DNA of 64,000 nt from an uncultured Sphingomonadaceae bacterium (GTDB taxonomy: Bacteria; Pseudomonadota; Alphaproteobacteria; Sphingomonadales; Sphingomonadaceae): contig CAMYJW010000030.1 of NCBI GenBank assembly GCA_947258815.1, forward strand, positions 864,770-928,769, written 5' to 3'. Position numbers and translations under genes: made by a program. Within the stretch, counting starts at the first letter, position 1; each line of letters starts with the position of its first letter. The notes below the pieces were generated by a model. It ran no database searches, was not told where the DNA came from, and saw only the letters and a program-made list of their open reading frames with translations. Positions 38,892 through 48,938 of the stretch are shown here, piece after piece.

Positions 38892-39338
38892 TCACTGCCA
38901 GCGTTTCAGATCATCAAAATCGACCGTGCGCGGTTCTATCCACCGCCATTCGCCATTCGCTTTTTCGCGCTTCCAGAACCAGCTTTCGCTTTTAAGGTGA
39001 TCCATCGCGAACTCCGCAGCGGCAAAGGCATCGCGGCGATGACGCGCAGCTGCGCTGACCAGCACGATCGGATCGCCCGGATGCATCAGCCCGGTGCGAT
39101 GGATTATCAGCAGCCCTTCCAGAGGCCAGCGGCCCATCGCATCGTCTGCCAGCGATTCCATGCCCGGCAGCGTCAGCGGTTCATAATATTGCAGCTCCAG
39201 CGCCTCGACGCTGGCATCGCCGCGCACTTGCCCCAGAAAACTGACAATCCCTCCCGCCAGCGCCCGATCGGCGGAAAATCGGGCCAGCTCTGCCTGCGGA
39301 TCGAACGGCGCGGTCAGCAAACGCACATCGCGCGCCAT
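38892..39338 (-). CDS. moaE: Molybdopterin synthase catalytic subunit MoaE
   Basis: GGIVSFLGQVRGDASVEALELQYYEPL; HRTGLMHPGDPIVLVSAAARHRRDAFAAAEFAMDHLKSESWFWKRE. Confidence 0.95.
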   Translation of the reverse strand: MARDVRLLTAPFDPQAELARFSADRALAGGIVSFLGQVRGDASVEALELQYYEPLTLPGMESLADDAMGRWPLEGLLIIHRTGLMHPGDPIVLVSAAARHRRDAFAAAEFAMDHLKSESWFWKREKANGEWRWIEPRTVDFDDLKRWQ

Positions 39339-39339
39339 A

Positions 39340-39582
39340 TCAGCCTCCGCTGACCGGCGGCAGAAATGCCAGTTCATCACCGTCGTGCAGCACCAGCGCG
39401 GCGGTGTCGTTCACCAGCGCGCCATTGACGGCGAGCCTGATCGTATCGGCCGTCAGCGCATCTGCCAGCGCAGGCTCAAGCGCGGCCAGCACGGTATCGA
39501 GCGTCGCTGCGAACGGCACCGCGCATTCGCCCGATCCGGCCACCGTTTCCAGCCGCCCCATGAACACGAGCCGCAACGCCAT
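39340..39582 (-). CDS. moaD: Molybdopterin synthase sulfur carrier subunit MoaD
   Basis: Ubiquitin-like ~80 aa, ends DELAFLPPVSGG (GG C-terminus); adjacent to moaE. Confidence 0.93.
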   Translation of the reverse strand: MALRLVFMGRLETVAGSGECAVPFAATLDTVLAALEPALADALTADTIRLAVNGALVNDTAALVLHDGDELAFLPPVSGG

Positions 39583-39585
39583 GGC

Positions 39586-40602
39586 TCAGCCGCCGGTCAT
39601 CGACATATGGCGCGAAAGCGCAGGCGCTCCGCCCGGTTTGTCAATCGCGAAGTGATGGCGCTCGGGCTTTATCCGCATCGCCTGATCGAGCGCTGCGTTC
39701 AGCGCATCATCTGGATCGGCAGAGCGCATTGCCGCGCGCAGATCGACCTGCTCATCGCCGCCAAGGCACGCATAGAGCCGGCCCGTCGCGGTTACGCGGA
39801 TACGATTGCAGCCATCGCAGAAATTGTTGGTCAGCGGCGTGATGAAGCCCAGCCTCCCGCCGGTCTGCGCGATATCGACATAGCGCGCGGGGCCGCCGGT
39901 GCGGTGATCGGATTCGCGCAGATCCCAGCGCTCTTCCAGCCGGTCGCGCACGGCAGACAAAGGCAGATAGTGATCGAAACGGTCTTCCTCGACATCGCCC
40001 AGCGGCATCACTTCGATCAGCGTTGCATCAAAGCCCTGCCCATGCGCCCATCCGACAAGATCGGGAATTTCGGCTTCGTTGATGCCTTTGAGCGCCACGG
40101 TGTTGAGCTTGACCGCGATCCCAGCTTCCTTTGCGGCCTTTAGTCCTTCGAGAACCTGCGGCAGCGAATCGCGGCGCGCCAGCTGGCTGAACGTATCGCG
40201 GTCCAGCGTATCGAGCGAAACATTGATCCGGCGAATCCCCGCCTGCGCCAGATCGTCGGCAAATTCGGAAAGACGCGTGGCGTTGGTGGTCATCGTCAGT
40301 TCTTCAAGACCATCGCCGATCTTGCGACCCAGCGCGCGCACCAGTTCCAGCATATCGCGCCGCACCAGCGGTTCTCCGCCGGTCAGCCGGATCTTTGTGA
40401 TGCCCCGCGCGATAAAGCCCAGCGCCATCTTGTGCAGCTCTTCAAGGCTGAGCACATCCTTGCGCGGCAGGAAGGTCATGCGTTCGGGCATGCAATACGC
40501 ACATCGCAGATCGCACCGGTCTGTCACCGAAAGGCGCAGATAGGTGATGTGCCGTTTGAACTGATCGACCAGAGGGGCAGGGTTCGTCATCGCAGCTGTC
40601 AT
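39586..40602 (-). CDS. moaA: GTP 3',8-cyclase MoaA
   Basis: YLRLSVTDRCDLRCAYCMPE radical SAM CxxxCxxC; C-terminal NNFCDGCNRIRVTATGRLYACLG second cluster. Confidence 0.97.
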   Translation of the reverse strand: MTAAMTNPAPLVDQFKRHITYLRLSVTDRCDLRCAYCMPERMTFLPRKDVLSLEELHKMALGFIARGITKIRLTGGEPLVRRDMLELVRALGRKIGDGLEELTMTTNATRLSEFADDLAQAGIRRINVSLDTLDRDTFSQLARRDSLPQVLEGLKAAKEAGIAVKLNTVALKGINEAEIPDLVGWAHGQGFDATLIEVMPLGDVEEDRFDHYLPLSAVRDRLEERWDLRESDHRTGGPARYVDIAQTGGRLGFITPLTNNFCDGCNRIRVTATGRLYACLGGDEQVDLRAAMRSADPDDALNAALDQAMRIKPERHHFAIDKPGGAPALSRHMSMTGG

Positions 40603-40931
40603 AGCACCGGCCCGGCGCCTTTGCCATCAAGCTGCAATACCTGGCCCGTAACGGCACCGGCGGCTTCGCAATAGCGCACCGCCGCCGCGATCGCAGCATC
40701 GCCACCGCCAGCCAGCGCATTCACGCGAATCGGCGCGTATTCGCGCGCCAGCGCCTGCACTGCCGAAAGCCGCCAGCCAGTGTGCGTAAAGTCAGCAGGT
40801 GGGAAAACCAGTGTCAGATAGTCAGGCTTTGTGGCCAGAGCCTGCCTGATCCGGGGCAGTTCATCGGCATGAAACCGCGCCGCCGCATCCAGCGCATCGG
40901 CAGGCAGATCGGCAATCTGCAACACCGCCAT
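40599..40931 (-). CDS. Small Rossmann/SDR-remnant protein
   Basis: ATGA-type overlaps with folB and moaA; C-terminus RVNALAGG...AVTGQVLQLDGKG resembles the SDR C-terminal region. Confidence 0.75.
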   Translation of the reverse strand: MAVLQIADLPADALDAAARFHADELPRIRQALATKPDYLTLVFPPADFTHTGWRLSAVQALAREYAPIRVNALAGGGDAAIAAAVRYCEAAGAVTGQVLQLDGKGAGPVL

Positions 40932-41302
40932 CAGCGCCGCTCGCGCGTCAGCGTCATTCCGATCTTCTCGCCGTTCTCGCTGATCGCCAGCTTGACGATC
41001 TTGACCGTCACCGCCTCTACCCGCGCATCCTGCAACAGCAGCGTCTCGCAGATATGATCGGCCACTGCCTCGATCAGCTTGAAATGAACGTCTTTGGGCA
41101 GCGCCTCGGTCGCCGCGAATTTGAGGTCCATATAGTTCTTGCTGGCGGCAAGCGGGGTGTCGGGCAGGTAGCGATCAGCGGGCGACAGCCGTGCGGTAAC
41201 GGAAATGCGCAGCGGCTGCGGCTTGCCGGTTTCTTCCGAATAAATGCCTGTCAGCACATCGGTTTCAAAATCGGCGACTTCCAGAAAAAGCGAATCGGCC
41301 AT
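40931..41302 (-). CDS. folB: Dihydroneopterin aldolase
   Basis: VLTGIYSEETGKPQPLRISVTA...SKNYMDLKFAATEALPKDVHFKLIEAVADHICETLL. Confidence 0.88.
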   Translation of the reverse strand: MADSLFLEVADFETDVLTGIYSEETGKPQPLRISVTARLSPADRYLPDTPLAASKNYMDLKFAATEALPKDVHFKLIEAVADHICETLLLQDARVEAVTVKIVKLAISENGEKIGMTLTRERR

Positions 41303-41311
41303 CGGCGCCCT

Positions 41312-42214
41312 TTATCCTGAATTGGACCAGCGTGCGAATATCGCGGTGGGCAGCAAACGGCCGCCCTCGCCTTCTTCGCGCACGGCAAGATCGCCATGCT
41401 CAATCGTTCCGGGCAGGCCGGACAGCGCCTGTTCGAGCAACCCGGCAATCGCCAGAGACGACATGCGCACCGCATAGACAGTCAGAAACAGGAAGCGACT
41501 GTTATCATCGAGCAGCTTTGTGCAATCGGAAACGAGGCCGGGCAGCGATTCTTCCAGCCGCCAGACTTCGCCATCCGGCCCGCGCCCGAACTTCGGCGGA
41601 TCGAGAATGATCCCGTCATAACGCCGCCCGCGACGCACTTCGCGCGCAGTGAATTTGGCTGCATCGTCAATCAGCCAGCGCACCGGACGATCCTGAAGCC
41701 CGGCAAGTTGCGCGTTGGCCCTGGCCTGCGCTACCGACTTCTTCGACGCATCGACATGGGTGACCGGCCCGCATGCCGAAAGCGCCAGCGATCCCACCCC
41801 GGTATAGCCAAACAGGTTGAGCGTGCCCGCAGCCTCAACGCCGCGAAGCGTGCCGCGCATCCAATCCCAAACGGGGGCCATATCGGGAAAGAACCCAAGA
41901 TGCCGGAACGGCGTGCATTGCGCGGTAAAGCGCACGTCATTCCATTCCAGCGGCCAGCCGCCTTCGGGCACAGGTTTGTCGAAATGCCAGCGTCCGCCGC
42001 CGTCCTCGTCGGAACCGGGCACGAATTCGCCGTGCGCATCCCATTCAGGGCCATCGACATCAAACCGCGGAGCCCACATCGCCTGCGGCTCGGGCCGGAT
42101 GAAGCGATATGGGCCGTAACGTTCAAGCTTTCGGCCATCGCCCGAATCGACAAGGCCGTAATCGCTCCAGCCCTCCCCGATCAGGATTTGGGGATCAGGA
42201 GAGAGCCTCGCCAT
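41312..42214 (-). CDS. Class I SAM-dependent methyltransferase (RlmI/RlmK-like fold)
   Basis: LNLFGYTGVGSLALSACGPVTHVDASKKSVAQARANAQLAGL; YDGIILDPPKFGRGPDGEVW. Confidence 0.9.
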   Translation of the reverse strand: MARLSPDPQILIGEGWSDYGLVDSGDGRKLERYGPYRFIRPEPQAMWAPRFDVDGPEWDAHGEFVPGSDEDGGGRWHFDKPVPEGGWPLEWNDVRFTAQCTPFRHLGFFPDMAPVWDWMRGTLRGVEAAGTLNLFGYTGVGSLALSACGPVTHVDASKKSVAQARANAQLAGLQDRPVRWLIDDAAKFTAREVRRGRRYDGIILDPPKFGRGPDGEVWRLEESLPGLVSDCTKLLDDNSRFLFLTVYAVRMSSLAIAGLLEQALSGLPGTIEHGDLAVREEGEGGRLLPTAIFARWSNSG

Positions 42215-43614
42215 CAGCCTTTGGGAATCGCATGGGCAGCGACATATTCGGTCACCGCTGCATAGTCTCCGGGAAGTTCGGCATAGCGTTCCTCGCGGTC
42301 AAACAAGTTGGCAACGCGCGCGGGCAGCGCGGGCCGGTTGCCGGTTGCACGCTCAACCGGGTCGCGGAATTTCGCAGGGTGTGCCGTCGCCAGTGTGACC
42401 ACCGGGGTCTTGCCGTCAATGGCCACATTCTGCGCGCCATGCAGGCCGCAAGCGGTATGCGGATCGATCAGTTCGCCACATTTTTCCCAGGCCCAGCGCA
42501 TCGCCTGGCTCATCGCATCGCTATCGGCGCGCGCGCTGGCAAACAGCGCCGCCGCGCCATCGCGCTGTGCATTGGTGAGCTGCAGGGCCTTGCTGCTATC
42601 GAATGTTTGCATCTGATCGCGCATCAACGCGCCATCGCGGCCACCCAGATCAAACAGCAACCGTTCAAAATTGGAGGAAACCTGAATGTCCATCGACGGC
42701 GCGGCTGTGGGCGTGACCGTTCCGGCGGAATAGTCCCCGCTGGTCAGCGCGCGGTGAAGAATGTCGTTCACGTTCGTGGCAACGATCAGCTTCGCCACCG
42801 GCAGGCCCATTTGCGCGGCAACATATCCGGCAAAGACATCGCCGAAATTGCCGGTCGGCACCGAAAACGCGATTTCGCGGTGCGGTGCGCCCAGCTGCAA
42901 TCCTGCGGCGAAATAATAGACGACTTGCGCCATCAGCCGCGCCCAGTTGATCGAATTGACCGCGCCTATCGCGAAACGATCAGTCAACGCGTTATCGTTG
43001 AACATGCGCTTCACCATCGCCTGCGCATCATCAAAACTGCCGTCAATGGCGATGTTATGAACGTTGGGCGCGAGCACCGTGGTCATCTGACGACGCTGCA
43101 CATCGCTGACCCGGCCATGCGGATGGAGCATGAAGATGTTGATCTTGTCGCGCCCCGCCACCGCATCGATCGCGGCCGACCCGGTATCGCCGCTGGTCGC
43201 GCCAACGATCGTCAGGTTGCGATCGGAGCGGGCCAGAAATTCCTCAAACAACAGCCCCAGCAATTGCAGCGCCACATCCTTGAACGCCAGCGTGGGGCCG
43301 TGAAACAACTCAAGCAACCAGTGCTGCTCATCAAATTGCTTCAGCGGGGTAACGGCCTTGTGCGCAAACCGGCCATAGGCAATCGTCGTCAGTTCCAGCA
43401 GGCGTTCAGGCGTCAGGCAATCGCCCACGAACGGCTGCATCACCCGCGCGGCAAGCTGCGCATAAGGCAGCCCGGCCATGTCGGCGATTTCGGCCTCGCT
43501 GAAGCGCGGCCATTCACGCGGCAGATAAAGCCCGCCATCCGATGCCAGACCGGCGAGAGTCGCCCCTTCGAAATCGAGCGCCGGTGCGCTTCCACGAGTG
43601 CTGATATAGTCCAT
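42214..43614 (-). CDS. thrC: Threonine synthase
   Basis: MDYISTRGSAPALDFEGATLAGLASDGGLYLPREW; HGPTLAFKDVALQLLG; GATSGDTGSAAI; VPTGNFGDVFAGYVA. Confidence 0.96.
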   Translation of the reverse strand: MDYISTRGSAPALDFEGATLAGLASDGGLYLPREWPRFSEAEIADMAGLPYAQLAARVMQPFVGDCLTPERLLELTTIAYGRFAHKAVTPLKQFDEQHWLLELFHGPTLAFKDVALQLLGLLFEEFLARSDRNLTIVGATSGDTGSAAIDAVAGRDKINIFMLHPHGRVSDVQRRQMTTVLAPNVHNIAIDGSFDDAQAMVKRMFNDNALTDRFAIGAVNSINWARLMAQVVYYFAAGLQLGAPHREIAFSVPTGNFGDVFAGYVAAQMGLPVAKLIVATNVNDILHRALTSGDYSAGTVTPTAAPSMDIQVSSNFERLLFDLGGRDGALMRDQMQTFDSSKALQLTNAQRDGAAALFASARADSDAMSQAMRWAWEKCGELIDPHTACGLHGAQNVAIDGKTPVVTLATAHPAKFRDPVERATGNRPALPARVANLFDREERYAELPGDYAAVTEYVAAHAIPKG

Positions 43615-43640
43615 GAAGCGCGCGGTTAGCCGCCCGTGGG

Positions 43641-44210
43641 CTATCGGGCAAGTCGCTTCCTGACCGCCAGCCCATAGATCACCAGCGCGGTAATGGCGAA
43701 CAGGAACCACTGAACGGCATAGGCAAGGTGATTATCGGGAATGCCGGACGGATCGGGAATGGCATTGGCTTCCAGCCGGGCCAGCGGCGGATCGGCCACC
43801 AGCCTTGGCCCCGGCGCGATCACCCCGCGCACTTTGCCGCCCTGCCAATCGGGGACGACCGGCGCTTTTGACCAGCCCAGCACCACGCGCGCGGCATCGC
43901 CGCTGCCAAGACGGCAATCGGCCACAATCGCAAGGCCCGACTGGCCATCGGCATTCTGCCCTGCGATCGAGGACGTTCCGATAACATCCTCGCAGGTCAG
44001 GCGGCTGCGGCGGTACAGCCGATTGTCCGCCACATCGGGATCGCTCGGCCATTCAACCAGCGCGTCGTTTTGCGCGGCCGCTTCGTAACTCGCCAGCAGC
44101 GCCGCTTTCTCGTCGCGCCGGTCAAGCTGCCACAGCCCAAGCCGCAGCATTACGCCAATCGCGATCAGCACCAGTATCGTGGGCAAGACAGGCAGGCTAC
44201 GCACACTCAT
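43641..44210 (-). CDS. SURF1 family cytochrome c oxidase assembly protein
   Basis: Two TM helices; LGLWQLDRRDEKAALL; NHLAYAVQWFLFAITALVIY signature. Confidence 0.92.
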   Translation of the reverse strand: MSVRSLPVLPTILVLIAIGVMLRLGLWQLDRRDEKAALLASYEAAAQNDALVEWPSDPDVADNRLYRRSRLTCEDVIGTSSIAGQNADGQSGLAIVADCRLGSGDAARVVLGWSKAPVVPDWQGGKVRGVIAPGPRLVADPPLARLEANAIPDPSGIPDNHLAYAVQWFLFAITALVIYGLAVRKRLAR

Positions 44211-44602
44211 TCCTCACGCACATCCCCGCCGCCTGCTTCGCCCGCCTTGCGCTGATATTCAGCAGCGAGCAGCGCCGCCTTGCCCGCACGCAATCCCCAG
44301 ATGACCGCGCCGACCGTGAGCGGCACCCACAGCACAACATGCACCCAGAACGGCGGATGCCACGATACCTCCAGCCACAACGCCAGCCCGACGATCAGCG
44401 CGCCGACAATCATCGTCACGAACGCAGCAGGACCATCGCCAACGTTGAAGCGAGACAGATCGAGCGTGCAGGCCCGGCATCGCGGCGCGAACTGGGCAAC
44501 CCCGTCAAAAAGGGTGCGCGCGCCGCAGCGGGGGCACAAACCGAAAAGGGCAGCCGGAACGATCCCCGGCTGCCCTTGCGTTTCTTTTCCGGCGTTTGCC
44601 AT
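44207..44602 (-). CDS. DUF983 domain-containing protein
   Basis: GLCPRCGARTLFDG...APRCRACTLDLSRFNVGDGPAAFV; between surf1 and ctaE. Confidence 0.92.
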   Translation of the reverse strand: MANAGKETQGQPGIVPAALFGLCPRCGARTLFDGVAQFAPRCRACTLDLSRFNVGDGPAAFVTMIVGALIVGLALWLEVSWHPPFWVHVVLWVPLTVGAVIWGLRAGKAALLAAEYQRKAGEAGGGDVREE

Positions 44603-45423
44603 CAGTGCGTGGGATAGCCCCAGCCACCCCAGACATAGATCGCGACGAACAGGAACAACCAGACAACGTCAACGAAATGCCAGTACCACGCAGCGGCTTC
44701 AAAGCCGAAGTGCTGGCGCGGGGTGAAATGGCCCTTGTTGGCCCGCACCAGACACACGATCAGGAAGATCGTGCCGATGATAACGTGGAAGCCGTGAAAG
44801 CCGGTCGCCATGTAGAAGGCGGAGCCATATGTGTTCTCGCCGAACGGGAACGGCGCGGCGGCATATTCATATGCCTGAATCGCGCTGAACAGCAGGCCCA
44901 GCAGAATGGTCAGCCACAGGCCTTTCTTCAATCCTTCGCGATCACCATGGATCAGCGAGTGGTGCGCCCACGTCACCGTGGTGCCCGAACACAGCAGGAT
45001 CAGCGTGTTGAGCAGCGGCAGATCGAACGGATCGAGCACTTCTTCAACCGCCTTGGGCGGCCACTGCCCGCCGACAACTTCGGTGAGCGTCGAGGGGAAC
45101 AACGAGAAATCGAAGAAAGCCCAGAACCAGCCGACGAAGAACATCACCTCTGAGGCGATGAACAGGATCATGCCATAACGCAGATGCAACTGCACAACCG
45201 GTGTGTGATCGCCCGCGTGCGCTTCGTTGACAACATTTACCCACCACTGGAACATCGTCAGCAGCACGCCCGAAAGGCCGATGAAAAACATGTATTTCCC
45301 GGCCGCATAATCATGCATGGCAAGCGCACCGCCGCTGGTCATCACCAGTGCGGCGATCGATCCGAACAGCGGCCAGATGCTGGGTGGCAGGATATGGTAA
45401 TCGTGGTTTTTCGTTCCGGCCAT
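44602..45423 (-). CDS. ctaE: Cytochrome c oxidase subunit III
   Basis: [73 protein letters not shown]. Confidence 0.97.
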   Translation of the reverse strand: MAGTKNHDYHILPPSIWPLFGSIAALVMTSGGALAMHDYAAGKYMFFIGLSGVLLTMFQWWVNVVNEAHAGDHTPVVQLHLRYGMILFIASEVMFFVGWFWAFFDFSLFPSTLTEVVGGQWPPKAVEEVLDPFDLPLLNTLILLCSGTTVTWAHHSLIHGDREGLKKGLWLTILLGLLFSAIQAYEYAAAPFPFGENTYGSAFYMATGFHGFHVIIGTIFLIVCLVRANKGHFTPRQHFGFEAAAWYWHFVDVVWLFLFVAIYVWGGWGYPTH

Positions 45424-45505
45424 GATGCCCCGTGGTCCTTCCTGATGCGTCCTGTATTCAATTGCGGACGACAAGCGATGCCGTCCAGATCAGTCGAAAA
45501 GCCCC

Positions 45506-46093
45506 TTAACTTCCCGATGCGGTCCGGTCCAGCCCATTTGCGGTTTCACCGGCGATGGGATGGAACGTGTAACTCAACGTGATTTGCTCAACGTCGCGCG
45601 CTTCGGGATCCTCAAGAATCGCGGGATCGACATAATAGAGCACCGGCATGCGCATTTCCTGCCCCGCGCGCAGCGTTTGCTCGGTAAAGCAGAAACACTG
45701 CACCTTGTTGAAATACTTGCCGACATAGGCCGGTTCGACATTGAAGGTCGCAGTGCCGGTGATTGGCGTGTCAGACGTATTCTTCGCGACATAGACGGTC
45801 ATGTCCCGCGCGCCGATAGTGACGGTGTCGGTTGTCTGGGTAGGCCGGAATTCCCACGGAAAGCCGCGTTCGACATTGGCATCGAAGCGCACCGAGATGG
45901 TCTTGCTGGCAACAGCGACGGTTTGCGCCTCGGCTTCGGTTACCCGCTGGGTGGTGCCGCCAAACCCGGTGACCTGGCAAAACAGCCGGTAAAGCGGGAC
46001 CGAGGCATAGCCAAGCCCCAGCATTGCCGCGGCCGCGATCAATGCGATCATGCCGGTGCGCCTGTTGCGTTGCTGAATGGAAGCCGCCGACAT
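45506..46093 (-). CDS. ctaG: Cytochrome c oxidase assembly protein CtaG/Cox11
   Basis: PLYRLFCQVTGFGGTTQR; FNKVQCFCFTEQTL copper motif; YVDPAI. Confidence 0.96.
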   Translation of the reverse strand: MSAASIQQRNRRTGMIALIAAAAMLGLGYASVPLYRLFCQVTGFGGTTQRVTEAEAQTVAVASKTISVRFDANVERGFPWEFRPTQTTDTVTIGARDMTVYVAKNTSDTPITGTATFNVEPAYVGKYFNKVQCFCFTEQTLRAGQEMRMPVLYYVDPAILEDPEARDVEQITLSYTFHPIAGETANGLDRTASGS

Positions 46094-46099
46094 CGTACG

Positions 46100-46222
46100 T
46101 CAGGTCATCTTGGCGATCGAAATGAAGAACACCAGCAGGCAGAACGCGGCCAGCAGCGTTCCCAGCACGACATTGCGTTGCCGACGAACACGCTCATGAT
46201 CGGATTTGGGTTCCTGTGTCAT
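46100..46222 (-). CDS. 40-aa predicted single-TM protein in the cox operon
   Basis: Manual translation: MTQEPKSDHERVRRQRNVVLGTLLAAFCLLVFFISIAKMT*; lies exactly between ctaB and ctaG; absent from the supplied ORF track because it is short. Confidence 0.8.
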   Translation of the reverse strand: MTQEPKSDHERVRRQRNVVLGTLLAAFCLLVFFISIAKMT

Positions 46223-46231
46223 GCTCACGTC

Positions 46232-47140
46232 TTACGCCACAATAAGCCGGTCCGCCACCAGTGCGGCGAACAGCGCGAAAAGATAAATGACCGACCAGGC
46301 GAAAAGCTGCTTTTCCGGCTTCATCGCATCGCTATCGGCATCGGCACTGCGCAGGCCGACCCGCACGGACAGCCCAAGAAATATGCTGGAAAGCACGATT
46401 GCGGACAGGCCGTAGACCGCGCCGGTCCCGCCAATCCACCACGGCACCACGCTAAGCGGCAGCAACAGCAATGCATAAAGCACGATCTGGTGACGAGTCG
46501 CACGTTCTCCGGCGACGACCGGCATCATCGGAATGCCGACTTTGGCATAGTCGCTTCGCACGAACAGCGCGAGCGCCCAGAAATGCGGCGGAGTCCATAT
46601 GAAGATGATCGCAAACAGCACCACCGGCATCAGCGTGATCTCGCCCGTGACAGCAACCCAGCCGATGAGCGGCGGGAACGCGCCCGCACCGCCACCGATA
46701 ACGATATTCTGCGGCGTGCGTGGCTTGAGCCAGATCGTGTAGATCACCGCATAATAGAACACCGACAGCGCAAGGATCCCGGCGGCCAGCCAGCCGACCG
46801 CCAGCCCCATCAGCAACACCGCGCCGACCGACAGCGCCACACCGAAATCGCGCGCTTCGGTCGGGTTCATCCGGCCGGCGGGTAGCGGGCGATCTGCGGT
46901 GCGTTTCATGCCCGCATCGAGATCGGCTTCCCACCACTGGTTGAGCGCCGCAGCGCCGCCAGCGGCAACCGCGATACACAGGATCGCGGTGAAAGCGAGC
47001 ACGGGATGAATCCGTTCGGGTGCCGCGATCAGGCCGCACAACCCGGTGAATATCACCAGGCTCATCACGCGCGGCTTGGTCAGCGCGTAGAAATCACGCC
47101 AGTCAGTCGGCGGAGCATGAAGAACAGCGGTCTGGGTCAT
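46232..47140 (-). CDS. ctaB: Protoheme IX farnesyltransferase
   Basis: [42 protein letters not shown] at 47140 preferred. Confidence 0.96.
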   Translation of the reverse strand: MTQTAVLHAPPTDWRDFYALTKPRVMSLVIFTGLCGLIAAPERIHPVLAFTAILCIAVAAGGAAALNQWWEADLDAGMKRTADRPLPAGRMNPTEARDFGVALSVGAVLLMGLAVGWLAAGILALSVFYYAVIYTIWLKPRTPQNIVIGGGAGAFPPLIGWVAVTGEITLMPVVLFAIIFIWTPPHFWALALFVRSDYAKVGIPMMPVVAGERATRHQIVLYALLLLPLSVVPWWIGGTGAVYGLSAIVLSSIFLGLSVRVGLRSADADSDAMKPEKQLFAWSVIYLFALFAALVADRLIVA

Positions 47141-47182
47141 AACGAAAGCCCTTTCCGATATGGCAGGGCAAAGCAATGGCCA

Positions 47183-47206
47183 GCCCCTCCCGAAAACGGG
47201 AAGGGC
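47183..47206 (-). promoter_or_regulatory. Intercistronic stem-loop between ctaD and ctaB
   Basis: Minus strand GCCCTTCCCG-TTTT-CGGGAGGGGC, 10-bp stem with one G-U; no following U-tract. Confidence 0.5.
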
Positions 47207-47216
47207 CATGCCATCC

Positions 47217-48908
47217 TTAGTGCACCGCTTTCTCGTCGATGACCGGCAGGGTCTCGAACTGGTGGAACGGCGGCGGGCTGGAAAGCGTCCATTCAAGCGT
47301 GGTTGCGCCTTCGCCCCAGTAATTGTCTTCCGCTTTCTTGCCGGCAGTGAAAGCATAGATGATGTTGGCAAACCAGATAACCAGCGATGCGGCCATGATC
47401 ATGTAGCCGATCGTCGAAATCTCGTTCCAGTAGGCATAGGCTTCCGCATAATCGGGATAGCGGCGCGGCATACCCTGCAGACCCAGGAAGTGCTGCGGGA
47501 AGAAGATCGTGTTCACGCCAACGAAGAACACCCAGAAATGCAGGTGCGAGAGAAACTCGCTGTGCATCCGGCCGCTCATCTTCGGGAACCAGTAATAGAA
47601 GCCCGCGAACAGCGCTGTGACCGCGCCCAGCGAAAGCACATAGTGGAAGTGCGCGACGACATAATAGGTATCGTGCAGAACATCATCGACACCACCATTG
47701 GCCAGCACAACGCCTGTGACACCGCCAACGGTGAACAGGAATATGAAGCCCATCGCCCAGACCATCGGGCTCTTGAACTCAAGGCTTCCGCCCCACATCG
47801 TTGCGACCCAGGAGAAAATCTTGATGCCCGTGGGCACTGCGATCACCATCGTGGCAGCCGTGAAATACATCTTGGTGTTAACCGACATGCCGGTGGTGTA
47901 CATGTGGTGCGCCCACACGATGAAGCCGACGACACCGATCGCGACCATCGCATAGGCCATGCCCAGATAGCCGAACACCGGTTTCTTGGAGAACGTCGCC
48001 ACGATGTGGCTGATGATGCCAAAACCGGGCAGAATCATAATGTAAACTTCAGGGTGCCCGAAGAACCAGAACAGATGCTGATAAAGCACCGGATCGCCAC
48101 CACCGGCAGGATCGAAGAACGTCGTGCCGAAGTTGCGGTCGGTAATCAGCATCGTGATCGCGGCTGCGAGCACCGGCAGCGCCAGCAGAAGCAGGAAAGC
48201 GGTGACCAGAACCGACCAGACGAACAGCGGCATCTTGTGGATAGTCATGCCCGGAGCGCGCATGTTGAGAATGGTGGTGATGAAGTTGATCGCACCCATG
48301 ATCGAGGCCGCACCGGCAAGGTGCAAGGCAAAGATCGCAAAGTCGGTTGACGGGCCTTGCGAACCATAGGTTGAGAGCGGCGCGTAAACCGTCCATCCCA
48401 CGCCAGAACCGATCCCCAGACCGCCGGGGACGAACGCTGAAATCAGCAGCGAGCAGAAACCGGCAACCGTCATCCAGAACGAAATATTGTTCATCCGCGG
48501 AAACGCCATGTCCGGCGCACCGATCATCAGCGGCACGAACCAGTTGCCGAATCCGCCGATAATCGCAGGCATAACCATGAAGAACACCATGATCAGGCCA
48601 TGCGCGGTGATCAGCACGTTCCAGGTGTGCAGCGTGGCATTGAAATCAGGGTCCACCGCACCGAACCAGCGGGCAAACGTATCGAGATACTGAATGCCCG
48701 GCTCTGCCAGTTCAACCCGCATCATACCGGAGAACGCGCCGCCGATCAGCCCCGCGAAAATCGCGAAAATCAGGTAAAGCGTGCCAATGTCCTTGTGGTT
48801 CGTCGACATGAACCAGCGCGCAAAAAACGCCGGCTTGTGATCATGATCATCGTGCGCATGGTCATCGGAATGCGCCGGAATGCTTTCGGGGGGGGCGGTG
48901 GTTGCCAT
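47217..48908 (-). CDS. ctaD: Cytochrome c oxidase subunit I
   Basis: [52 protein letters not shown]. Confidence 0.98.
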   Translation of the reverse strand: MATTAPPESIPAHSDDHAHDDHDHKPAFFARWFMSTNHKDIGTLYLIFAIFAGLIGGAFSGMMRVELAEPGIQYLDTFARWFGAVDPDFNATLHTWNVLITAHGLIMVFFMVMPAIIGGFGNWFVPLMIGAPDMAFPRMNNISFWMTVAGFCSLLISAFVPGGLGIGSGVGWTVYAPLSTYGSQGPSTDFAIFALHLAGAASIMGAINFITTILNMRAPGMTIHKMPLFVWSVLVTAFLLLLALPVLAAAITMLITDRNFGTTFFDPAGGGDPVLYQHLFWFFGHPEVYIMILPGFGIISHIVATFSKKPVFGYLGMAYAMVAIGVVGFIVWAHHMYTTGMSVNTKMYFTAATMVIAVPTGIKIFSWVATMWGGSLEFKSPMVWAMGFIFLFTVGGVTGVVLANGGVDDVLHDTYYVVAHFHYVLSLGAVTALFAGFYYWFPKMSGRMHSEFLSHLHFWVFFVGVNTIFFPQHFLGLQGMPRRYPDYAEAYAYWNEISTIGYMIMAASLVIWFANIIYAFTAGKKAEDNYWGEGATTLEWTLSSPPPFHQFETLPVIDEKAVH

Positions 48909-48938
48909 GATTATCGTACCCTGTCCTGAATTGCGGGC

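Noticed and set aside
42109-43629. 506-aa plus-strand ORF opposite thrC
   Set aside because: Shadow ORF; the minus strand encodes a full threonine synthase with all motifs.
47160-48350. 396-aa plus-strand ORF opposite ctaD
   Set aside because: Shadow ORF, highly charged, opposite an unambiguous cytochrome oxidase subunit I.
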